NCBI GenBank assembly: GCA_030622545.1
Contig: JAUXGA010000010.1
Location: 60,393 to 124,392, forward strand
DNA from: a bacterium
GTDB lineage: Bacteria > Electryoneota > RPQS01 > DYHQ01
Length of the DNA: 64,000 nt
Direction of reading: 5' to 3'
The first letter of the stretch is position 1, and every line of letters starts with the position of its first letter. A program made the position numbers and the translations under genes. Positions 17,816 to 24,168 of the stretch are shown here, piece by piece. Under the pieces are notes generated by a model. That model was given only the letters and a program-made list of their open reading frames with translations, was not told the DNA's origin and did no database searches.

Positions 17816-19801
17816 ATGACAAAGAAATTGCCCATCCTGTTTTTTGTGAGCTTTATTGCATGCAGTCTGCTCTGGGCAGCACCCGAACAAGCGCCTGTCA
17901 AAGTGAAGGCCTACAACCTTCCGGTTCGAGGAAGCGCTGGCGACCCCGAAATTAATGTTCCTGCCGCGCCAGAGAAACCGTCCCGCTTATCGCTGGACGA
18001 CTACGTCGGAACGCTGGACACCGCCGGAACGACATGGTATGACTATCAGCATAACGGCACCTGCGGCAAGATGATTGGTATCGATGATTTCGGTATGGTC
18101 TCTGTCGTCTGGATGAATGGCTTGAACGCTCAGTCAAATCCCCGGTATGTGTACTACAACGTCTGGGATCCCATACCCGAGGCATTCATGTACGGCACCC
18201 TCGGCATTCGCATTGATGCTTCCATTCGCGCCGGGTATATATGCCAGGCAACCACGAGTGATGGCTTCTGCTTTCCGACATTCCATCAGCAGACAGTCGG
18301 CGAGAATCGCCGTACCTGCACCGGAATTGATTACTGTGCTTACTGTGAGGCGTTTACCGTTGTCGAACCCGCTTGGTGCTTCGAAGGCAGCGGTGACTTG
18401 GAACTCAACTGGCCCAAAGTCGACATGGACATCAACGGCGTTCTTCACGTACTTTCTGCCGAAGATCCAAACGCCGAAGCGGGTACGCCTCAGCGAATAT
18501 ATTACTCCCGAGGCGTACCGGAATTTGATCAGGATGGATTCGGACTGAATATTCATTGGGACGATATGAGCTGTGGAGATTTCGTGTTATGGGATACCGT
18601 CATGACCATTGCTCCCGATGTAGCCTGTTCTCGCCATTCGGAACGTGTTGTCATCGCATGGTGTCATTCCATGGATGACTTGAACGCCGATCCGTCCCAA
18701 TGGAATAATGAAATCTATATGCGCGTTTCTGAAGACGGCGGTCTCAACTGGGGCGACATCATTAATGTAACCCAATGGACTCCGTGGGATCAGGATTGTC
18801 TGAATCAGGGAGGCGATACGCTGGTATGTGACCGCGATACAATGCGAGCGTACACCGACTGTGCGGTTTTCATCGATGAGCAGGATTACATTCACATCGG
18901 TTTCACGACTCCAGCCTACTGGCAGTGGCTGCCGGGCCAAACTGGTGAAGGCTATATCACACCGGATCTCTCTCGGATATGGCACTGGGGCGAAGAAACC
19001 AGCTACTACAGTCAGATAGCCGATGGCTGGTACCCGGCTTATGGAGCAGGAACCGGAAACTGGCAGCATAATGTCCAGCGTCCGAACTTCGCCGTGGATC
19101 CTGCAACGGGCTATCTCTATTGCTCCTACATGAAATATGATTCATCCACGGTTTCCGAAGGCAATTATGAGATGGCGGATGCTGTCGTGACTGTTTCGAC
19201 AGACAACGGCATTCACTGGGCGGTGGGAACGAATGTCACGAATACGACGCCGGACATGAATCCGGTACCCGCGGGTGAATCCATGCACGAGCGTGATGTC
19301 ACGCTGGCGAAAGTCGTCACCGAAGGTCTTTTGCACATGGAATACATACTGGATAAAGACGCTGGTGGCGTTCCGCAGGAAGAAGGAGTGGCGACGTTGA
19401 ACCCGGTCATCTATCAGCGGATTCCCGTTGACCAAATCGCGACGTCACCTCTGGTCGAAAACTATCCGATGCACTGGGATTCGACAGGTCATCCACCGAC
19501 GGTGAACACACCCGCTCAAACGCATAATATCCCTGAGCGATTCGTGCTGTATCAAAACTACCCGAATCCATTCAACCCGACGACGATGATTCAGTTTGAT
19601 ATGGGTCAGCGTGCGAAGGCAACGCTCAGAGTGTACAATGTGCTGGGACAGGAAGTCGCGACGCTGCTCCAGAACGCTCCCCTTTCAGCGGGAACACATA
19701 AAATCGCGTTCGACGGAGCACATCTGTCCTCCGGCGTGTATATCTACACTCTCATTTCAGACGGTTTCGCCGCATCTCAAAAAATGGTGCTTCTGAAGTA
19801 G
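17816..19801 (+). CDS. T9SS cargo with Asp-box propeller, tandem paralogue 4
   Basis: A 661-aa paralogue, closest by eye to paralogue 2 (same APVKVKAYNLPVRG mature start and the same CAYCEAFTVVEPAWC, STDNGIHW and NVTNTTPDM stretches). This suggests a recent duplication or gene conversion across paralogue 3. The frame opens at a TTG at 17762, but the ATG at 17816 follows AAGGAGG at 17805-17811 and begins the signal peptide (TKKLPILFFVSFIACSLLWA), so I start there. The T9SS domain ends FAASQKMVLLK. A strong terminator follows at 19827, closing the array. Confidence 0.88.
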   Translation: MTKKLPILFFVSFIACSLLWAAPEQAPVKVKAYNLPVRGSAGDPEINVPAAPEKPSRLSLDDYVGTLDTAGTTWYDYQHNGTCGKMIGIDDFGMVSVVWMNGLNAQSNPRYVYYNVWDPIPEAFMYGTLGIRIDASIRAGYICQATTSDGFCFPTFHQQTVGENRRTCTGIDYCAYCEAFTVVEPAWCFEGSGDLELNWPKVDMDINGVLHVLSAEDPNAEAGTPQRIYYSRGVPEFDQDGFGLNIHWDDMSCGDFVLWDTVMTIAPDVACSRHSERVVIAWCHSMDDLNADPSQWNNEIYMRVSEDGGLNWGDIINVTQWTPWDQDCLNQGGDTLVCDRDTMRAYTDCAVFIDEQDYIHIGFTTPAYWQWLPGQTGEGYITPDLSRIWHWGEETSYYSQIADGWYPAYGAGTGNWQHNVQRPNFAVDPATGYLYCSYMKYDSSTVSEGNYEMADAVVTVSTDNGIHWAVGTNVTNTTPDMNPVPAGESMHERDVTLAKVVTEGLLHMEYILDKDAGGVPQEEGVATLNPVIYQRIPVDQIATSPLVENYPMHWDSTGHPPTVNTPAQTHNIPERFVLYQNYPNPFNPTTMIQFDMGQRAKATLRVYNVLGQEVATLLQNAPLSAGTHKIAFDGAHLSSGVYIYTLISDGFAASQKMVLLK

Positions 19802-19826
19802 ATTTGAAGCGAAATAAATCGTCATC

Positions 19827-19861
19827 AGCCCCGATTAGCCTGTGCCAATCGGGGCTTTTTG
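19827..19861 (+). terminator. Rho-independent terminator after the tandem array
   Basis: Perfect ten-base stem AGCCCCGATT/AATCGGGGCT with a ten-base loop, followed by TTTTT. It is 25 bp after the stop of paralogue 4. Confidence 0.92.
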
Positions 19862-19941
19862 TTCAGTGGAGTATGAATAATGATTAGAAAATTTTAAGGC
19901 AGGATATCAGAACAATGGAAGTAAAAAACGAAAATTACTAC

Positions 19942-19970
19942 TTGACTAAACCACTAAATAGTGTTATATT
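19942..19970 (+). promoter_or_regulatory. Strong sigma-70-type promoter with no gene after it
   Basis: TTGACT (19942-19947), 17 bp, TATATT (19965-19970) on the plus strand. Only non-coding sequence follows until the convergent end of the CDP-alcohol phosphotransferase gene at 20180. It could drive a small RNA over about 19977-20170. A short stem GAGGTT/AACCTC lies in that stretch. Confidence 0.5.
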
Positions 19971-20179
19971 TTAGAATTAAGTCCTATAATCTTAATTTGT
20001 TTAAGAGGTTAAAGCTCATGGGAAAGAACCTCCTGAGGGCAAACGAACGGAAGGCTTAATCTCCCTTAATCAACGAATTCATTCCTTGATGTACAGAGGA
20101 TTTGGGTAGGTAGTTTTTAGATTGAGGTCATTGAAAAGAAGAGGATGCTTGCGGCAGCGCTCGAAAGTCTCAATATTAG

Positions 20180-21001
20180 TTACTGAGTACCTTCATCCTC
20201 TATGCCTTTTAATCGGCAATAAACCAACTCCGTCTGTGATTGGCGAGCGAACGCGTATATCGCGCCCAAACGTCGGAGCGGCGTCAAGGTTCCGTAGATA
20301 ATGAGTACCCAGTAGATGAGCGAAGTGTGAAATAGAAAATCCGAGAACCAGCAGAGGGTGAGCACATTGAGAGAAGTCGGAAAGGCGAAGAATCCTTTCA
20401 TCGATTGCAAAAGCCGACTCTTAACCTTCCCGGTTTCGCGATTTAGATTTTCCGCAATTTTCGCACTTTGGTGAAGCCGAATCTTCGTATAGTAATCGTA
20501 TTGCTTGTCCGGTTGCTCAAGCAGGAACAGAGAGACGACATCGGCACGCACCAGCAAGTCGATGCGAATGCAAAAGATGCTGTATAAAGCCGCAAAGATA
20601 AATATCTCCCAGTCTCCCGAACGCAGAAAGTGACCCGTGGCGAAACCAAGGCACATCAGCGAAATCGTCACGATGTGTCCGGTACCGTCGAGAAATTTTC
20701 CCGTTAGAGACGCTTCTCTACGGAAACGAGCGACTTCCCCATCCACTCGGTCAAGCAGGTATGAGAATTGTAATAGAAACAGGCCTAGTATAACCAAGTA
20801 TGCCTGGGGAAGGGCAATGAGAACAGCTCCGGCGATCCCAATAAAAATCCATGCTATTGTTACATGGTTCGCATGGGCACCGAGATTCAGAGAGACCCAC
20901 GTCAGAAAGAGCGAAATCGGGCGCAGAAATCGAACGTAGGGCCGCTGGTAGTACTCTGGATTGATCCGATACCGTAATTCTCGGATTTCTTTTAAACTAA
21001 T
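20180..21001 (-). CDS. CDP-alcohol phosphatidyltransferase family membrane protein, probable ATT start
   Basis: An integral membrane enzyme that joins a CDP-activated lipid or alcohol to an acceptor alcohol. The motif reads DRVDGEVAR, eight residues, G, three residues, D, three residues, H. This matches D-x2-DG-x2-AR-x8-G-x3-D-x3-D except that the final Asp is His. The first usual start (TTG at 20797) would begin in mid-membrane-segment and lose conserved sequence. The frame stays open upstream with family-like residues (LKEIRELRYRINPEYYQRPY), back to a stop at 21017. No ATG, GTG or TTG occurs in that part. The best candidate is ATT at 20999-21001, 12 bases after GAGGA and overlapping the upstream methyltransferase stop, giving 273 aa. 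Translational coupling is likely. Substrates unknown. Confidence 0.8.
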   Translation of the reverse strand: MSLKEIRELRYRINPEYYQRPYVRFLRPISLFLTWVSLNLGAHANHVTIAWIFIGIAGAVLIALPQAYLVILGLFLLQFSYLLDRVDGEVARFRREASLTGKFLDGTGHIVTISLMCLGFATGHFLRSGDWEIFIFAALYSIFCIRIDLLVRADVVSLFLLEQPDKQYDYYTKIRLHQSAKIAENLNRETGKVKSRLLQSMKGFFAFPTSLNVLTLCWFSDFLFHTSLIYWVLIIYGTLTPLRRLGAIYAFARQSQTELVYCRLKGIEDEGTQ

Positions 21002-21569
21002 CGTGGTTTGTCTTCCTCAACTCAATAAACCACCAAAGACCACCGAACAAAATTCGTACTCTATTGTGCAGGGTTCCCTTTGCCCACCAAAGAGGACCTT
21101 GGCTAAGTCTTTCGAACCGGACGACATCGAAACCGGCCAGCGAAATCATTTCAACGAGCCTAGAAGAATCAGCCGCATAGAAATAGGTCCCTGGAATAAG
21201 GAACTGTGGGAGGGGGCCTTTGAGGGTTGTCATGTAAAGGCGCCCGTCATCCTTTAGGACTCGATGGCATTCCCTTAGGTTCCAAAGGGGATTCATCAAA
21301 TGGCCGATGACTTGAAAATGAAAGATCGCATCGAAGACCTTATCCTCTTTATGCAGTTGATCCGTATCAAAATCGTTGTCTTCAGGCGTATTCAAAATCG
21401 TCAGCTCAGGATATTTCTCTTTCACGTAAGGGGTAAAGGGATTCGGCACACCAAGATCAAGGGCCTGACCTGTCAAAGACCTTGGTAAGCGTTTAAGTGT
21501 TTCCGAATACCGCTTTAGATCAAATCCGACCGTATGGGGACCTTTCCAACTCGTGTTCTCTATGGTCAT
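20997..21569 (-). CDS. Class I SAM-dependent methyltransferase
   Basis: A 190-aa cytoplasmic methyltransferase. The SAM-binding motif I is ALDLGVPNPFTPYV (about residues 34-47). The motif IV-like region reads VFDAIFHFQVIGHL, followed by ECHRVLKDDGRLYMTT, as in type-11 methyltransferases. Motif I is poor in glycine compared with the usual E/D-x-G-x-G-x-G. The frame opens farther upstream (21749), but a promoter lies at 21661-21689, and the ATG at 21569 has GGAG ten bases before it, so I start there. It overlaps the phosphotransferase gene downstream. Acceptor unknown. Confidence 0.78.
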   Translation of the reverse strand: MTIENTSWKGPHTVGFDLKRYSETLKRLPRSLTGQALDLGVPNPFTPYVKEKYPELTILNTPEDNDFDTDQLHKEDKVFDAIFHFQVIGHLMNPLWNLRECHRVLKDDGRLYMTTLKGPLPQFLIPGTYFYAADSSRLVEMISLAGFDVVRFERLSQGPLWWAKGTLHNRVRILFGGLWWFIELRKTNHD

Positions 21570-21660
21570 AAAAATATCTCCGGGAAATAAAAGCAGTTCT
21601 TGGGAAATTCGTCGAGAACCAATATCTTTTTCCCTTGATTTCGAGGATTTACCTGTCGGC

Positions 21661-21689
21661 AATATACCAAAATTTCTTATGTTTGTCAA
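21661..21689 (-). promoter_or_regulatory. Sigma-70 promoter for the methyltransferase/phosphotransferase pair
   Basis: On the minus strand: TTGACA (21689-21684), 17 bp, TATATT (21666-21661). This is a near-consensus promoter. Predicted leader is about 85 nt before the ATG at 21569. Confidence 0.75.
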
Positions 21690-21851
21690 GCTGGTTTCAC
21701 GGTTCGTTTGACTGAAGTTCGAAATATCTGCCCGAGTTTTTTCGCACATCTTGCGTTGACCGCCCTGCTCGCACAGAACACCTGCAATCAGTAACTATTT
21801 GCTATCTAAGGTGGATAGAATGTTCCTAATACGATCGAGAGGATATTTCGT

Positions 21852-23249
21852 TTGATCAACCCTGCAGCTGAAGTAGGCCGGCGCGCAAAAGGCATCATCC
21901 GACTGATTTTAGGCAAAAGCGAGACGAGCGAACTCAAGACTCATTTCGCCCGCGGCTCTACCGGGACACTCGGCCTCAGAATTATGACGGCTGGATTGGC
22001 CTTTCTTATTAGTGTATTTCTGGCGCGTTTGCTGGGCGCCATAGGCTATGGCGCCTACGCTTACGCTATAGGCTGGGTTCGACTGCTGGTTGTCCCAGCC
22101 ATTTTAGGTTTGGACAAGCTGTTGATTCGTGAAATGGCAGCATGTCATGTTCAATCTGACTGGGGACGGATGCGGGGGCTTCTGCGCCGCTCGAATCAAG
22201 CAATTTTGACAGCGTCAATCGGATTGGGGATTTTGGGAGCTATTGTCGGATGGGTGCTCCGAGAGCAATTAGGCTCGCAGATGGTGACCACGCTGTGGAT
22301 CGCTATGATTATCGTCCCGCTGTACGCATTCACTCGCATCAAGCAAGCCACCCTGCAGGGACTGCAAAAAGTCGTGCGCGGACAGTTGCCGGAAATGCTG
22401 ATTCAACCCCTGTTGCTGCTTGTCCTGATTAGCGCGGCCTATCTGGTAATCGGACAGAGATTGAATCCTCAGATGACAGCGGGAATGCACATCGTCGCGG
22501 CGGGCATTGCGTTATCTGTTGGTGTGATATTGCTCAGCAAGGCTCTGCCGAAAAATATCAAACAAGCGACTCCCGAGTATCATACGCGAGCGTGGATGCG
22601 AAGCGCCATGCCCTTGCTGCTCATCAGCGGGATGTATATTATCAATGTCAGAATCGGCGCTATCATGCTGGGCTCGATGAAGGGAGCGGAAGCAGTAGGG
22701 ATCTACACTGTCGCTGATCAGGGAGCGGTTCTCATTATTTATATTCTCACCGCTGTGAGCGCCCCTCTGGCCCCAACTATTGCGGAGCTCTACGCCGTGC
22801 ACGATATGGAAAGATTGCAGCGCGTTGTGACAAAAAGCGCCCGCGTCATCTTCCTGCTTGCACTTCCGATTGCTCTGACGCTGATTATCTTCGGCCACTG
22901 GTTCCTGCTGCTTTTCGGTTCGGAATTTGCGCAGGGTCAAACGGCACTTGTCATTCTATGTATCGCCCAACTCGCGACGGCCACCGCGGGGCCGGTCGGT
23001 TTGCTGCTCACCATGACCGGCTATGAACGCGAAGCGGCCAAAGGTGTGACCATTAGCGCCATTATGAATATCGTGCTGAATGCGCTTCTGATTCCCCGCT
23101 GGGGCATGGAAGGCGCCGCCGTCGCCTTTACCATCAGTACGATAACATGGAATGTCCTGCTCGTTTTCTGGGTGCATAAGAAACTCGGTATTCATCCCAC
23201 GGCGCTCGGAAAAATTCAATGGCGCCGAAAAACAAAACAGAATCCTTGA
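21852..23249 (+). CDS. Polysaccharide flippase-type membrane protein (MVF/Wzx-like)
   Basis: A 465-aa polytopic inner-membrane protein with about 12-14 hydrophobic segments and the family's N-terminal pattern (RIMTAGLAFLISVFLARLLG at about residues 43-62, then GYGAYAYA). Family members flip lipid-linked sugars to the periplasm. The start is TTG at 21852 with GAGAGG nine bases upstream; no better start is seen. It is divergent from the methyltransferase/phosphotransferase pair, and together these suggest surface glycan or lipid synthesis. No glycosyltransferase lies beside it, so the substrate is open. Confidence 0.85.
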   Translation: MINPAAEVGRRAKGIIRLILGKSETSELKTHFARGSTGTLGLRIMTAGLAFLISVFLARLLGAIGYGAYAYAIGWVRLLVVPAILGLDKLLIREMAACHVQSDWGRMRGLLRRSNQAILTASIGLGILGAIVGWVLREQLGSQMVTTLWIAMIIVPLYAFTRIKQATLQGLQKVVRGQLPEMLIQPLLLLVLISAAYLVIGQRLNPQMTAGMHIVAAGIALSVGVILLSKALPKNIKQATPEYHTRAWMRSAMPLLLISGMYIINVRIGAIMLGSMKGAEAVGIYTVADQGAVLIIYILTAVSAPLAPTIAELYAVHDMERLQRVVTKSARVIFLLALPIALTLIIFGHWFLLLFGSEFAQGQTALVILCIAQLATATAGPVGLLLTMTGYEREAAKGVTISAIMNIVLNALLIPRWGMEGAAVAFTISTITWNVLLVFWVHKKLGIHPTALGKIQWRRKTKQNP

Positions 23250-23290
23250 GAGTGATGTTATTATCGTTCGGCATAAACCGGAGGTATCCG

Positions 23291-23728
23291 ATGCAAACCC
23301 AACGAGCCGCAACTTTCGGAATAATCCTGATAGCTTTCAGCCTGTTCATCGGTTGCGGTGGGAAAAAGGATACGGACCCTAAAAAAGACGCTTCCACCCA
23401 TAAAAACAGCACGGTAGCCGTCCCCGACAATATTGCCGAGAAATTTCCCCGTGATGTTCCCCTATTACCGGATGCCAAAATCCTGATTTCCCATCCCCTT
23501 GCCGAAAAGGGATTGATGCTGAGCTACGAAACGGAAAAGGGCGGCGAACAGACTTATCGCTACTACAAATCCGGCCTTTTGGATAACGGATGGAACATCG
23601 AATCCGATATCGAAGCCGCAGGAGTGCGCATGCTTAAAGCGCGCAAGGGCGACCGCACCACCAGCGTTTCTCTGGGAATTCATCAGGGAAAGACCAAAGT
23701 AACATTGCACATCACCGAAAAGGGATAG
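23291..23728 (+). CDS. Small lipoprotein of unknown function
   Basis: A 145-aa protein with a signal sequence ending FIGC, a likely lipidation site at about residue 20, then a Lys/Asp-rich linker (GGKKDTDPKKDAST). The compact C-terminal domain contains ISHPLAEKGLMLSYETEKGG and YYKSGLLDNGWNIE. That last pattern (a long helix ending in NGW) is common in small periplasmic domains that sit behind lipoprotein linkers. The frame opens at 23219 inside the flippase gene, but GGAGG precedes the ATG at 23291. Function unknown. Confidence 0.75.
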   Translation: MQTQRAATFGIILIAFSLFIGCGGKKDTDPKKDASTHKNSTVAVPDNIAEKFPRDVPLLPDAKILISHPLAEKGLMLSYETEKGGEQTYRYYKSGLLDNGWNIESDIEAAGVRMLKARKGDRTTSVSLGIHQGKTKVTLHITEKG

Positions 23729-23844
23729 AGCGATATCATAATTGTTCCGCACATACATCTTGTCAAACCCCTCCCTCGTTTCTCCTTTCAACTTCTCGTA
23801 GTAAAGCGGAATTGTGGGACGTCTGCCGCAGCGAATTGACACCT

Positions 23845-23954
23845 CGCCGAGCCGGGTTCAGCGCAAATTCCCGTAGGCCAAACAATGAAACCAGCGCGCG
23901 TAACCCGGCCGGAACTGTTTTCCTTGCGGTACCCCTCTGCTTTGCAGCCAACCC
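23845..23954 (+). repeat. Dispersed repeat A/B, copy in the gap 23729-24168
   Basis: The A part starts CGCCGAGCCGGGTT and ends AACCCGGCCGGAACT (23845-23915), with an inner AGCGC/GCGCG pair. The B part (about 23921-23954) has CTTGCGGT and TTTGCAGCCAACCC. Short open frames here on both strands are by-products of the GC-rich repeat. Nothing else in 23729-24045 looks functional. Confidence 0.7.
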
Positions 23955-24045
23955 AAGCGCACTGCCGTGCGGCACTACCAGATACCTCGCCTTAAGCACT
24001 CCCTCCACCGATCCAGCACTAATCCCCACCGTTCCAAAAGTACTA

Positions 24046-24075
24046 TCCCCCACCGTCCTCGGTGGGGGAGTTTTA
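24046..24075 (+). terminator. Stem-loop with short U-tract
   Basis: Perfect ten-base stem TCCCCCACCG/CGGTGGGGGA with loop TCCT, followed by GTTTTA. It may end transcripts coming from 23291, though it lies 320 bp downstream. Confidence 0.5.
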
Positions 24076-24108
24076 TGAACGGCTCAACAGAAATATCCCT
24101 TTGAACCA

Positions 24109-24143
24109 ATAAAAAAGTGGGGCTGCCATTGGCAGCCCCACTT
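24109..24143 (-). terminator. Rho-independent terminator of the 974-aa cargo gene
   Basis: Stem AAGTGGGGCTGCC/GGCAGCCCCACTT (13 bp, perfect, three-base loop). On the minus strand a run of six T follows, 26 bp after the stop of the gene ending at 24169. Confidence 0.93.
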
Positions 24144-24168
24144 CGGTTATTCGATGTAATGCCGAATA

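Noticed and set aside
20010..20060. AGGGCAAAC similar to the GEMM (c-di-GMP-I) riboswitch core
   Set aside because: The second conserved half (GGGACGCAAAGC and tetraloop receptor) is missing and no gene follows on that strand.
23763..24078. Overlapping open frames on both strands (88 and 96 codons)
   Set aside because: They run through the dispersed repeat and a terminator-like hairpin, and their translations are low-information Pro/Arg/Ala-rich sequence.
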